64,000 bases of DNA, from positions 5,003,644 through 5,067,643 of the forward strand of contig NZ_CP035490.1 of NCBI RefSeq assembly GCF_004135205.1. The letters run 5' to 3'. The notes below the pieces were generated by a model that was not told the origin of the DNA, did not search any database, and was given only the letters and a program-made list of their open reading frames with translations. Positions 39,545-48,546 of the stretch are shown here, in pieces (position 1 is the stretch's first letter; each line of letters opens with the position of its first letter). A program made the position numbers and the translations under genes. This DNA comes from Hahella sp. KA22. Lineage in GTDB: Bacteria; Pseudomonadota; Gammaproteobacteria; Pseudomonadales; Oleiphilaceae.

Positions 39545-41974
39545 CTAGTCAGATTGCGTCACGGGTAGCTCGTGAGGATCAAAATGGTCGACTTGAATGG
39601 CGTCGTCCACCGCTTCCTCTGCTTCGCGATAGCGCTCCGCCTCGTCCGTGGTGAGAATTTTCTTGTTCACCGCGGCCTCTAACATGGCGTATAGATCGTC
39701 ATCCGGAATATCTCCGGCTTTAATCGCCTTCTTGATACGCTTCTCCAGGCTGGCCACGCCAACTTTTTTCAGGAAGGCGTTTTCGATTCGGCCTACCGGA
39801 TCATCTGGACGAGTGTTGCGGTAGACACCGTCCACCAACCTGTCTCGGGCTTCAGAGGGGTGCAGCAACATCTCCGCAATCTCACGGCAAATAGCGTCGT
39901 CGGCGCGCTCGTAATGGCGCCCCAAAGGAAACACCAGCGGTCTCAGCAGCACGCCCAGCGCCTTCACCGGATAGTTGCGCAGCACTTCATGCAACGCATT
40001 CTGAATTTCATATTGGCAGTAGCGCATCGCCCAGTGCATCAGCGGGGCGTCTGATTTAGGACAGCCATCATCATGAAAACGCTTCAAGACACTTGAACCC
40101 AGATAGAGATAGCTTAAACAGTCGCCCAGTCGCCCTGAAATCATCTCGCGCCGCTTCAGTTCTCCGCCCAGGGAAGCCAGCGTCACGTCGCTGACCAGAC
40201 CAAACGCCGCCGCCAGACGCGTCATATCACGGAAATAGGGTCTGGTTTCCCTCGCCGATTCTGGCGCTGACGCAACCGTGCTCCCCGTCAAAGCCAATAC
40301 CAGCGATCGCGCCGTGAGCTGCAAGTTGCGCCGCACATGCTTGAAGAAAAGATGATCGAACTCGTCCAATGCTTTTTCTTTGTTCGGATTCTGCGCCGCT
40401 TCCATTTCCTGCAACAGATAAGGGTGCGCGCGAATGGCCCCCTGCCCGAAGATCATCAGACTGCGAGTCAGGATATTGGCGCCTTCCACCGTGATGCTGA
40501 TAGGAATCGCCTGGTATACCCGCGCGATGTAGTTGCGCGGCCCTTTGATAACGCCCCGTCCGGCGTGCACATCCATCGCCGCGCCGACCACAGCGCGCAT
40601 TTTTTCAGTGTTGTGATATTTCAAGATGGCCGAAGGCACCGCAGGTTTTTCGTGATTATCCAGCAACCCCGCCGTCATCACTCTGGCGCTATCCATTAGA
40701 TAGGTCAGCCCGCCAATTCGCGCCAAGGCTTCCTGCACGCCCTCGAAGTACCCGACCGGCAGGTTGAACTGCTCACGAATACGGGCATAGGCGCCGCTGG
40801 TGAGACTGGACAGTTTGCCCGCCCCGGCGCTCAACGCCGGCAACGAAATAGCGCGTCCCACGGAGAGACAGTTCATCAACATCGCCCAGCCTTTACCGAT
40901 GTATTTCTCGCCGCCGATCAAAAAGTCCATGGGAATAAAGACATCTTCGCCCCAAGTTGGCCCATTCATAAACACAGTGTTCAGGGGCAAATGGCGCGCG
41001 CCGGTTTTTACGCCCGGAGTACTGGTGGGAATCAGGGCGCAGGAGACGCCCCGCTCGACTTCATCGCCAATCAGATGGTCCGGGTCATAGACTTTAAACG
41101 CCAGCCCCAACACAGTCGCCACCGGCGCCAGGGTGATGTATCGCTTATTCCAGGTCAGACGCAGACCAATGACTTCCTTACCTTCCCACTCGCCTTTGCA
41201 GACAATGCCTTTATCAGTGATAGCGCCGGCGTCTGAACCCGCCTTGGGCGCCGTCAGCGCAAAGCAGGGAATTTCTTCGCCTTTGGCAAGACGGGGCAAG
41301 TAGTAATCCTTCTGCTCCTCCGTACCGTAATGCAGCAGCAGCTCGCCCGGCCCCAGCGAGTTGGGCACCATGACTGTCACAGCGCCAGTGATGCTGCGGG
41401 TGGCGACTTTCATCACCGCAGTGGAATGCGCCAGCGCGGACAGCTCCAGTCCGCCATACTTTTTCGGAATGATCATCCCAAAGAAGCCATTTTCCTTGAT
41501 GAATTTCCAGGTCGCCGGGCTCAGGTCATAGCGTTGGTGCGTAATTTCCCAGTCGTTGAGCATTTCGCACAATTGCTCCACCGGTCCGTCGATAAAGGCT
41601 TTGTCTTCTTTGGTCAGGGTGGGTTTGCTCATCGCGAGCAGCTTGTTCCAGTCAGGCATGCCAGTGAACAAATCACCGTCCCAACTGACTGTACCCGCCT
41701 CGATGGCTTCTTTCTCGGTATCGGAAATGCCCGGCAGCGTCTTGCCCACCCAGGCGAGAATCGGCGCGGTGACGTACCGCCGTCGTATCGAAGAGGAGTT
41801 AAGCAGCACCGCCGCCGCGATAAACAGCCCCCAGACGACCAACAAACCGGCGAAACCGGGATCGGTGAACGAGAAAGCCAGAGCGGCGATAGTGAAAAGG
41901 ACTGTCCAGGACAACGCGCCAGCGCCGAAATAAGCCAACGCCAACGCCGCCAGTAACAGAAGCAAAACGGTCAT
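39545..41974 (-). CDS. fadE: FadE-type acyl-CoA dehydrogenase
   Basis: About 809 residues, the length of E. coli FadE (814). Two or three N-terminal hydrophobic helices (about 1-55), then the acyl-CoA dehydrogenase fold: GFFGMIIPKKYGGLELSALAH, CFALTAPKAGSDAGAITDKG and a long C-terminal extension with DDDLYAMLEAAVNKKILT. It introduces the 2,3 double bond in beta-oxidation. ATG 41974 has AAGGAGGAG directly upstream; the frame continues to a TTG at 42004 but lacks a ribosome site. Confidence 0.95.
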   Translation of the reverse strand: MTVLLLLLAALALAYFGAGALSWTVLFTIAALAFSFTDPGFAGLLVVWGLFIAAAVLLNSSSIRRRYVTAPILAWVGKTLPGISDTEKEAIEAGTVSWDGDLFTGMPDWNKLLAMSKPTLTKEDKAFIDGPVEQLCEMLNDWEITHQRYDLSPATWKFIKENGFFGMIIPKKYGGLELSALAHSTAVMKVATRSITGAVTVMVPNSLGPGELLLHYGTEEQKDYYLPRLAKGEEIPCFALTAPKAGSDAGAITDKGIVCKGEWEGKEVIGLRLTWNKRYITLAPVATVLGLAFKVYDPDHLIGDEVERGVSCALIPTSTPGVKTGARHLPLNTVFMNGPTWGEDVFIPMDFLIGGEKYIGKGWAMLMNCLSVGRAISLPALSAGAGKLSSLTSGAYARIREQFNLPVGYFEGVQEALARIGGLTYLMDSARVMTAGLLDNHEKPAVPSAILKYHNTEKMRAVVGAAMDVHAGRGVIKGPRNYIARVYQAIPISITVEGANILTRSLMIFGQGAIRAHPYLLQEMEAAQNPNKEKALDEFDHLFFKHVRRNLQLTARSLVLALTGSTVASAPESARETRPYFRDMTRLAAAFGLVSDVTLASLGGELKRREMISGRLGDCLSYLYLGSSVLKRFHDDGCPKSDAPLMHWAMRYCQYEIQNALHEVLRNYPVKALGVLLRPLVFPLGRHYERADDAICREIAEMLLHPSEARDRLVDGVYRNTRPDDPVGRIENAFLKKVGVASLEKRIKKAIKAGDIPDDDLYAMLEAAVNKKILTTDEAERYREAEEAVDDAIQVDHFDPHELPVTQSD

Positions 41975-42295
41975 GTTCTCCTCCTTGGGGTTTTGCGAAC
42001 TCAACCAAGGACTGAACGCCGGCGGGATGGGTTATATATCCGCCATGGGAACGATGTTTATGCCGTTCACAGCGCGTTCAACCGCGTCCTCTAATCTGGA
42101 AATAATCCGGAAATTCATTTAAAAACCTGCACTTCCGAATAAATCCTATGTATTAATTACCGTAACACGTAATACTCGGGAGATAATGTTTTAACTATCA
42201 ATATTTCCTTACAGATAGGTAATATACGCGGAATTTTCATGGATAGAACCCGAGATTGAATAAATATAAAACATTGTGGAAATTGCGAGGTCACC
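41975..42295. other. AT-rich divergent promoter region of fadE and the hydrolase
   Basis: About 320 bp between divergent genes. It is AT-rich over 42105-42260 with several TATA-like stretches. No convincing operator palindrome was found. Confidence 0.5.
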
Positions 42296-43087
42296 ATGCA
42301 GTCTTTGACTGGATACAAGGTTGGCGGTGACGGCCAGCCTATATTGCTCCTGCACAGCTCAATGAGCTCCAAAACTCAATGGAAAATGCTCACCAGCCAA
42401 CTGCAGGAAAACTACCGCACCCTGGCGGTGGATCTATGGGGGTACGGCGAAGCTCCCTATCCGGCCGAGCTGGCGGAGCGCTTCTGCTTGCAGGACGAAG
42501 TGGATCGCGTCCTCGCCGTGTTGGAACAAGAGCAGCAGGACAGCGCCCCACTACATGTAGTCGGTCACTCTTATGGGGCCGCCACGGCGTTGCGGTTTGC
42601 GACGCAATACCCCGAACGCATTCTCAGCCTGACCATCTACGAGCCGGTCGCGTTTCATCTGCTATCGCCCGAGGAGCCGGCATTTCTGGAGATTGTGGAA
42701 GTCGTAAAAGGGTTGGAGCGGACCCTCGCGCAAAACGACGATATGTCGGCGACTCAGCAGTTTATTGATTACTGGTCCGGCCCGGGCGCATTCAAACGCT
42801 ACCCCTCAGATATTCGTAACGCGCTAAGCGGACAGATCAGAAAAGTGGCGCTGGACTTCAAGGCGCTAATAGAAGAGCCCACCCGACTGCAGGATTACGC
42901 CAGCTTTCCATTCAACACCTACCTGATGGCGGGCGAGAAGAGCCCGCTGTCATCCCGGCGCATCAGTGAACGCCTGAAGGAAAGTCTGCCCAACCTTGAA
43001 TTCAAGCAGACGCCCTGGGGTCATATGGCGCCGATTACTCATGTGGCGGAAATCAACGATCTGATTCTGGCGCGGTTCCAGAATTAG
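42296..43087 (+). CDS. Alpha/beta-fold hydrolase
   Basis: A 263-residue serine hydrolase. PILLLHSSMSSKTQW gives the oxyanion region, GHSYGAATA (about 90-98) the nucleophile Ser, LMAGEKSP the Asp region and WGHMAPITH the catalytic His. No leader, so cytosolic. Relatives include esterases and dienelactone or menaquinone enzymes; substrate unknown. Divergent from fadE. Ends at a bidirectional terminator. Confidence 0.85.
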   Translation: MQSLTGYKVGGDGQPILLLHSSMSSKTQWKMLTSQLQENYRTLAVDLWGYGEAPYPAELAERFCLQDEVDRVLAVLEQEQQDSAPLHVVGHSYGAATALRFATQYPERILSLTIYEPVAFHLLSPEEPAFLEIVEVVKGLERTLAQNDDMSATQQFIDYWSGPGAFKRYPSDIRNALSGQIRKVALDFKALIEEPTRLQDYASFPFNTYLMAGEKSPLSSRRISERLKESLPNLEFKQTPWGHMAPITHVAEINDLILARFQN

Positions 43088-43120
43088 GCAGTTATAGACT
43101 TGAGCTTGTTTGACTGAAAC

Positions 43121-43149
43121 AAAAAATCCCCGCATTCGCGGGGATTTTT
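43121..43149. terminator. Bidirectional terminator between the hydrolase and metzincin 1
   Basis: AAAAAATCCCCGC-ATTC-GCGGGGATTTTT: stem flanked by A and T runs, so both convergent genes can end here. Confidence 0.9.
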
Positions 43150-43174
43150 CTAGCTTGGGTAAGCCAGTAGAGGC

Positions 43175-44398
43175 TTATTGACCTGCGCTGGTGATAATCC
43201 AACGCTGGTTATCTGCGCCAACCCAGTCCCACTGACGCAGCCTTGCGCCATTGTAGGTACCGCCCGCAGCGTCTACGTCCAGCGCTTTGCCGCTGTGAAC
43301 CGCGATCAGACGATAAGTTCCGTCGCTGTTCTTGAACGCCTGCCACTTTTGGTTGTTGGAGCTGTTACAGGTCCATTGACCGGCATAGGCGCCGTTGTAT
43401 TGGCTCGCGCCGAACAAGTCCAGACACTTGCCGCTGTTCACGGATTTGATCTGATGAACGCCGTTACCCAGGTGAATAAACTGCCAGCGCTGATTGTTGC
43501 CGCCGTGACAGCTCCATTGAATGACGGATGCGCCATCGCGACGATCGCCGCCGTAGACGTCCGCGCACTTGCCGGAGTTTTTGGCTTTCATGGTGTAAAT
43601 ATTGGAAGCGCCATTGTTGTTGTCGCCGCCGTTATTATTGTCCCCACCATTGTTATCGCCGCCGTCGGGGTTGCCGCCGCCGACTTTTGTAGGCATGAAG
43701 CCCGCCATTTCGCTGCGCACGTTGTTGATAGCGCGTGCTGCGTCCGCTTCGTTGGAGGCGCCCGCCGCAACACCACAAGGCAAACCGTTGCATTGCAGGT
43801 TGGGGTTAGAGAATTTGGCGATTTTAGGAGCGTTGAACAACCACTCGTAAGTCATGATCGTGGCGAATACGCCATCAACGCCATGCCCCAGGCCATAACG
43901 ATAACGCGACCCACTCTGGTCGCCCTGACGGCGGGAGTGGTTCAGCCCCATGGTGTGGCCGAGTTCGTGCGCCAACGTAGTGGGTCCGCAGCTTGGTCCT
44001 ACCACGCCGTATGACCAGTTGCGGTCGACAGCGACATAAGCCACGCCGCAGGAGCCGGTGCGATGCAACTGAGTCACATAGTCCGCGCCCACTTCCTGAC
44101 GCTTCTGATTTACCCAGGAATCCACTCTCAGGTTGCCCAACACTTCCGTCATGTTAGAGCCAGTTTCTTCATGGGCGTATGCGCCAACCAGACGCAGTTG
44201 CACGTCAATCTGGCTGTTGGCGTACATGTTGTTCACCTGACTGACCCAGTTACGCACAGCGGTGTTTACATCGCCTTTGAAGTAGCTTGAGGTATAAGAA
44301 TCATACACCACCATCAGATCGACGGTGACGGCTTGGGAAGTGGATGCAGCCGTGGCGAGAACGCCCGCGGCCAGAATTTTTTTGAGGCTGTTTTTCAT
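43175..44398 (-). CDS. Secreted reprolysin-like metzincin with ricin-type lectin domain (1)
   Basis: A 407-residue exported zinc protease. Signal peptide 1-23 (ending SQA), then at once the catalytic domain (VTVDLMVVYDSYT). Zinc motif HELGHTMGLNH at 144-154 and Met-turn TIMTYEW. A Gly/Asn/Asp-rich linker (about 237-265) leads to a ricin B-type beta-trefoil (about 270-405) with three QW-like repeats (NQRWQF, NQKWQA, NQRWII). There is no prodomain ahead of the catalytic domain. Likely degrades or binds extracellular glycoprotein. Paralogue of the gene at 45792. Confidence 0.92.
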   Translation of the reverse strand: MKNSLKKILAAGVLATAASTSQAVTVDLMVVYDSYTSSYFKGDVNTAVRNWVSQVNNMYANSQIDVQLRLVGAYAHEETGSNMTEVLGNLRVDSWVNQKRQEVGADYVTQLHRTGSCGVAYVAVDRNWSYGVVGPSCGPTTLAHELGHTMGLNHSRRQGDQSGSRYRYGLGHGVDGVFATIMTYEWLFNAPKIAKFSNPNLQCNGLPCGVAAGASNEADAARAINNVRSEMAGFMPTKVGGGNPDGGDNNGGDNNNGGDNNNGASNIYTMKAKNSGKCADVYGGDRRDGASVIQWSCHGGNNQRWQFIHLGNGVHQIKSVNSGKCLDLFGASQYNGAYAGQWTCNSSNNQKWQAFKNSDGTYRLIAVHSGKALDVDAAGGTYNGARLRQWDWVGADNQRWIITSAGQ

Positions 44399-44862
44399 TT
44401 TTTATACCAACTTTCCTGCTCCATTTATGGGAGTTTCCCGATAACGAACTTCGTTATTATCCGGATAGGACTTCCGCAGCGTGGAAAACGGAAAATAGAT
44501 CACAAACCAGAACTCGACGGAACGTCAACGGCGCAGAAAACCTATCATTTGAGCCTTTTATCCACCATCGCCTAAAGCAGCTAGTACTTAGAGCCTACAA
44601 ATATCCCAAGCCACTGATTTAAAACAAAATTACCTATATAAACCCAAATAGGCCTATTAATTCTCGCGTTACATAAACGTTATCAAAATCGTTAAATTGA
44701 GGAGGCAATCACAAATAATAAGTATTTGCCGTTTTTTTAGACAAAACGAGGCGTCTTACTCCCTGTCGATTGCGATGTTTTAGAGTAAACGCCAACCAAG
44801 CACATCGACCTATAATGACTAGTACTGGTTAGTGAAAATAGGAATAAAAGGCGTACTAAACT
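44399..44862. other. AT-rich intergenic region upstream of metzincin 1
   Basis: About 460 bp between divergent genes, visibly AT-rich, with no supported gene. It contains the ATAACGAA-C-TTCGTTAT palindrome at 44441-44457 and a GAGGAGG at about 44699-44705 that is not followed by a usable frame. Confidence 0.5.
44441..44457. promoter_or_regulatory. Palindrome upstream of metzincin 1
   Basis: Perfect inverted repeat ATAACGAA-C-TTCGTTAT, 43-59 nt upstream of the ATG. It could be an operator; no matching regulator is in view. The LacI-type palindrome found ahead of the second metzincin is absent here. Confidence 0.35.
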
Positions 44863-45549
44863 ATGTTCGAATTCTTTAAACGCAAAAGTACAAATAAACA
44901 ACGGGAGAAAAAGAGCGAAGCCGAGCATGTCGATACCCGCTCTCTTGAACAGCCGGTATGGATCGAAGTAGGCGAAGGTAATCCATTTGACGCGCCTATT
45001 TTGGATATTCGCTGCATCACTTTAAAAATTATCGCCACTACCGCCGACAAATCCATCGCGGAAAACTATGTAGCCAGCCGTGCCGACGATGGCAGGCGGT
45101 ACATTGACCAAGTTATCGAAGGCGGCAAAGAAATTCCTTGTGACATCCACTACCGACATGGCGGAGAACAGCTCGAAGGAATTGTGTCGAAAGCCGAGTC
45201 CATGGACGTAAAATGGGATATTTATGCTTTCGGCGAGTGGTTTTATTTCGTAAGGAGCTGGACCTCTGTTCTCATGTACAAGGTCCACTATCAGAACACC
45301 GGTTCAGAATTAATACTCGATCGCATTGTGGCGGCGGATACAGATGATCCCAACCTGCTCAGGCAAAACATTCACTCCCTGATAATGACCCACGCCCTAA
45401 ACAGCCCCTGGCCTTACACTATTCCAGCAAGCTTAAAGTCGGCCAGTGCGAGTGACATCGCCCTCATGTTGTTTTCTCAGTTTGGATGCAAAGCCACTCT
45501 TGCGACCTTCGCAAACTCGATGGACATCCAGCTATTAACATGGCAATGA
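44863..45549 (+). CDS. Orphan protein between the two metzincins
   Basis: A 228-residue soluble protein. Basic, charged start (FEFFKRKSTNKQREKKSEAE), then an alpha/beta-looking body with DIRCITLKIIATTADKSIAENYVASRADDG and a tail ending MDIQLLTWQ. No signal peptide or membrane segment. Not recognised. It is the only plus-strand gene between the protease paralogues and AT-richer than them; a link to the proteases is not shown. Confidence 0.65.
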   Translation: MFEFFKRKSTNKQREKKSEAEHVDTRSLEQPVWIEVGEGNPFDAPILDIRCITLKIIATTADKSIAENYVASRADDGRRYIDQVIEGGKEIPCDIHYRHGGEQLEGIVSKAESMDVKWDIYAFGEWFYFVRSWTSVLMYKVHYQNTGSELILDRIVAADTDDPNLLRQNIHSLIMTHALNSPWPYTIPASLKSASASDIALMLFSQFGCKATLATFANSMDIQLLTWQ

Positions 45550-45568
45550 TATTGGCATGTTAATCATC

Positions 45569-45663
45569 AGGCGCATGGACGCGCCTGCGCGGCGTTAAGC
45601 CGCGGGAGACAGGGCCTGCAGGCCCTGTCGTTGCAGACAAATAGAAGGAAGCTATTTGTCTGC
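45569..45663. repeat. Four consecutive perfect hairpins
   Basis: Four inverted repeats in 95 bp: AGGCGC/GCGCCT (45569-45586), CGCGGC/GCCGCG (45588-45604), GACAGGGCC-TGCA-GGCCCTGTC (45608-45629) and GCAGACAAATAG/CTATTTGTCTGC (45633-45663). They are separated by only 1-3 nt. The tract lies between convergent genes. None is followed by a T run, so it is not an ordinary terminator; it resembles a REP/BIME-like or other folded element. Confidence 0.6.
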
Positions 45664-45727
45664 CTGATTAATAATTGGAAAGTAACTCCCATTTCGAACA
45701 ATCAGATAAACGCACACTCCATAACGA

Positions 45728-45766
45728 AAATCCCCCAGCCGCCAGTCAAAGCGCGCCAGGGGATTT
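45728..45766 (-). terminator. Probable terminator of metzincin 2
   Basis: AAATCCCC/GGGGATTT arms around a 23-nt loop, with T's at the minus-strand 3' side. The long loop makes it weaker than a canonical one. Confidence 0.45.
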
Positions 45767-45791
45767 CTTCAATAACTGAATATCAAAACGC

Positions 45792-47267
45792 TTACTTCAC
45801 GCGCTTCAGATACCAGCGTTGGTTGTCGCCGCCAACCCAGTCCCACTGATGGATAGCCATGCCGCTAGCCGTTGAGACTTCTTTAACATCAAACACTTTG
45901 CCGCTCACGCCAGACACCAGACGGAACGTGCCGTCGCCGTTGTCCACTGCTTTCCATTGCTGAGCTGCGCTGCCATTACAGGACCATTGCTGCACCGTGG
46001 CGCCGTTGCTTCTACTTGAGTTGGAGACATCCAGACATTTGCCGCTGTGCACGGCTTTAACTTCATAGTACCCATCTTTGATGTGGGTGAAGTTCCAGCG
46101 CTGGTTGTTGCCCTGGTGGCAGCTCCACTGGATCACAGGCGTACCCGCTTCCTGCTTGCCGCCGTAGACGTCCGCGCACTTGCCGGAGTGTTTGGCCTGC
46201 AGCATGTATACACCGTTATCAACCGGTTGCGCTCCACTCTGACCGCCGCCGCTGCTTTTCTTGACGATAATCGAGGAAGTCGTGTCATTCACGCCGGATA
46301 GCGGGAAGCCGGATACATCTGAGGTATAAACGGTTTTTGCGCCGCCGAAGTTATCGTGCTGATACAGTTCCAATACCATGCCGGAAGGCACGCGGGCTGA
46401 GGACAGATCATCATTGCGAACGCCGCGGGAGGTCAAGTCGCTCAGGCGATACTGGCCTTCGCCCAACGCCGCGCTGTAACCCGCGTAGTTGTAATGCTGG
46501 AATACAGACACTTTGTCGCCGGAAGTGTTGCCGCCGTCGGTTTTGGTCGGCTTGAACGCAGCGATCTCGTTACGCACATTGTTAATCGCCTGAGCCGCAT
46601 CCGCCTCTTGCGACTGCCCCGCCGGCACGCCGCAGGGAAGACCGTTGCACTGCACTCTCGGGTTGGAGAATTTGGCGACTTTCGGCGCATTGAACAGCCA
46701 TTCATACGTCATGATGGTGCCAAAAACGCCATCAACGCCATGGCCGAGACCGTAACGATAGCGCGATCCGCTTTGATCGCCCTGACGACGGGAGTGGTTA
46801 AGACCCATGGTATGTCCGACTTCGTGGGCCAGTACCTGAGGTCCACAATCTGGACCTGTGACGCTGAACGCCCAATCCTTATGTACAGCGACGTATGCAA
46901 CGCCGCAGGAACCGGTTTTATGTACTTGCGTAACGTAATCCGCGCCAACTTCCTCGCGCTTCTGGATAACCCAGTTATCCACACGCAGGTTGCCCAGCAC
47001 TTCTCCCATGCTGGAACCGCTTTCTTCATGAGCGAAAGCGCCAACCAAACGCAGTTGCACGTCTATCTGGCTGTTTTGATACATGGCGTTAACTTGGTCC
47101 ACCCAGCTACGGATGGCCGTTGCCGGTTCGCCGCCAAAGCGTCCTGCGGAATAGGCGTCGTACACCACCATAATATCCACTGTCACAGCCTGCGCGCCCA
47201 GGGGAGCAGCCGCCAGAGTCAAGCAGGACAACCATTTAGACATACTTCCGGTTAATTTCCTTTTCAT
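45792..47267 (-). CDS. Secreted metzincin with beta/gamma-crystallin and ricin-type domains (2)
   Basis: A 491-residue exported protease, paralogue of the one at 43175. Signal peptide to about 27, catalytic domain with HEVGHTMGLNH at 148-158 and TIMTYEW Met-turn. Where the paralogue has a linker, this protein has a beta/gamma-crystallin-like unit (about 253-340: VFQHYNYAGYSAALGEGQY, LELYQHDNFGGAKTVY), then a ricin B-type domain (about 355-490). No prodomain of its own. It follows an 80-bp gap after the prodomain-like gene and is probably in one operon with it. Confidence 0.92.
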   Translation of the reverse strand: MKRKLTGSMSKWLSCLTLAAAPLGAQAVTVDIMVVYDAYSAGRFGGEPATAIRSWVDQVNAMYQNSQIDVQLRLVGAFAHEESGSSMGEVLGNLRVDNWVIQKREEVGADYVTQVHKTGSCGVAYVAVHKDWAFSVTGPDCGPQVLAHEVGHTMGLNHSRRQGDQSGSRYRYGLGHGVDGVFGTIMTYEWLFNAPKVAKFSNPRVQCNGLPCGVPAGQSQEADAAQAINNVRNEIAAFKPTKTDGGNTSGDKVSVFQHYNYAGYSAALGEGQYRLSDLTSRGVRNDDLSSARVPSGMVLELYQHDNFGGAKTVYTSDVSGFPLSGVNDTTSSIIVKKSSGGGQSGAQPVDNGVYMLQAKHSGKCADVYGGKQEAGTPVIQWSCHQGNNQRWNFTHIKDGYYEVKAVHSGKCLDVSNSSRSNGATVQQWSCNGSAAQQWKAVDNGDGTFRLVSGVSGKVFDVKEVSTASGMAIHQWDWVGGDNQRWYLKRVK

Positions 47268-47347
47268 CGTTATTACTCTCTCTGTCTGTTTTTTTTAGCC
47301 AGCCACTGTGCGACCTGGCCTCCTACCCCGGGCGCTAACGCTTATCC

Positions 47348-48172
47348 TTATTGAGCGATAGGCCCGCCGGTGCTTTGATCCGGAGACGCCGTTCCTTCAT
47401 CGGCCTTATTCACATCCGCCAGTTCGGGTACTTCAACGTGCAAATCTTCACCTTTGAACAAGGTGCCGCTATTGACGATCCATCCTTTGTCGCCACGGGC
47501 CTCAACGACATACAACCCTTCCGGGGTAGTGACGCCGCCATAGGTAAGATTTTCTCCGCGGGTAAAAGAAACCTGATTATCCTGTTCGAAATCCTTCAGA
47601 TGCCCGTACCAGGTGACATTGCCGTCGCCATGAGACTCCACCCGATCCACCACCATTTGATATGTCGCGTTTTGCGGCAGCACAGGCACTTCCATCTCAT
47701 CCCCAGGCATCAGGGACTCCAGCTTCATCGGGCTGAAGCGAATAAATTCCCGGCCGTCAAAACGGTCCGCGTCGCTCAATTCGAGCTGGTCGGCGATACT
47801 GTCATCACTCTTCCATGCGGAGGGCTCCCACATCGCACGTACGACTTCTTCCTGATCAAAAGCGCGCCCATCGCGGCGAGCTTCAATTTCCGTCATACGA
47901 AATTCAATGGAGGGATATTCTTCATTGCTCATGGCGTAATCGGGGAGCTCCGGTTCTGAGTCCTTCGCTGCGCCCGGCGCCGATTTGGAAGCCGCCTGTT
48001 GTGAGGATTGAACTGATTGCGCGGGCGACGCTGTAGCGGAATTCTGAGCGCCGGAGGCGGCTTGTTGCTCCTGCGCCGTCGTCGCGCTATCCCCGCCAGG
48101 CATAAATTGGTAAGTCACAGCGCATAAACCGCCGATTACCGCGCCCCAAACTAATAGTTGTGTTTTTTTCAT
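47348..48172 (-). CDS. Exported protein resembling a metalloprotease prodomain
   Basis: A 274-residue protein. N-terminal hydrophobic segment (about 7-24), Ala/Ser/Gln-rich spacer (30-75), then a folded part. The region around 150-245 (LMPGDEMEVPVLP, YQMVVDRVESHGDGNVTWYGHL, YGGVTTPEGLYVVEARGDKGW) has the layout of N-terminal prodomains of secreted reprolysin-like metalloproteases: a beta-rich domain ending in a strand-turn-strand. The gene sits directly upstream of metzincin 2, which lacks a prodomain. It may be a trans-acting propeptide or inhibitor. The similarity is by pattern only. Confidence 0.6.
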   Translation of the reverse strand: MKKTQLLVWGAVIGGLCAVTYQFMPGGDSATTAQEQQAASGAQNSATASPAQSVQSSQQAASKSAPGAAKDSEPELPDYAMSNEEYPSIEFRMTEIEARRDGRAFDQEEVVRAMWEPSAWKSDDSIADQLELSDADRFDGREFIRFSPMKLESLMPGDEMEVPVLPQNATYQMVVDRVESHGDGNVTWYGHLKDFEQDNQVSFTRGENLTYGGVTTPEGLYVVEARGDKGWIVNSGTLFKGEDLHVEVPELADVNKADEGTASPDQSTGGPIAQ

Positions 48173-48546
48173 GGTCGATTGACTCCTGATCAGTGCGCAC
48201 AGCCTGTAACCGAAATGACGACGCCTCCCCGTCGGGAGGCTTGCGGTACAGGACCAAAAACCTTTTAAATCAAAAATTTGCGACGTGCGTCACACCCATC
48301 TTTATGAAAGCGCTTTCATATTATGATTCAAAGCAGGCAGATGACCAAAGTGAACGGGGGGATGCACTCGGAAATCTGCCGCAAGAACACATAACAACAC
48401 TCGCGCAGTCGTGATGCCGTCGTTATACGGAAGAACTTATCACTGGTCTGAAAGGATGAATATCACCCAAATAAGCTAGGACTTGTAGGCGACTCTCTTT
48501 GGCCTAGACCTTACGAGTGAAAATAGAATGGTGATTTCTGTGAGGA
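48173..48546. other. Regulatory region ahead of the prodomain-metzincin operon
   Basis: About 375 bp without a gene. It holds the LacI-type palindrome (48303-48320) and a leader hairpin GCCTCCC-CGTC-GGGAGGC (48223-48240). Confidence 0.6.
48303..48320. promoter_or_regulatory. LacI-type palindromic operator upstream of the prodomain-metzincin operon
   Basis: TATGAAAGCGCTTTCATA, an 18-bp palindrome with the same 16-bp core as the site at 2631-2646. It lies 130 nt upstream of the prodomain gene start, compared with 125 nt for the site ahead of the CdtB-like gene. Confidence 0.55.

Noticed and set aside
45569-45663. Integron attC site
   Set aside because: No R/L core sites or cassette-like neighbours and no integrase in view; left as an unexplained hairpin tract.
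46494-47255. 253-codon plus-strand frame across metzincin 2
   Set aside because: Antisense shadow of a gene with clear catalytic and lectin motifs.
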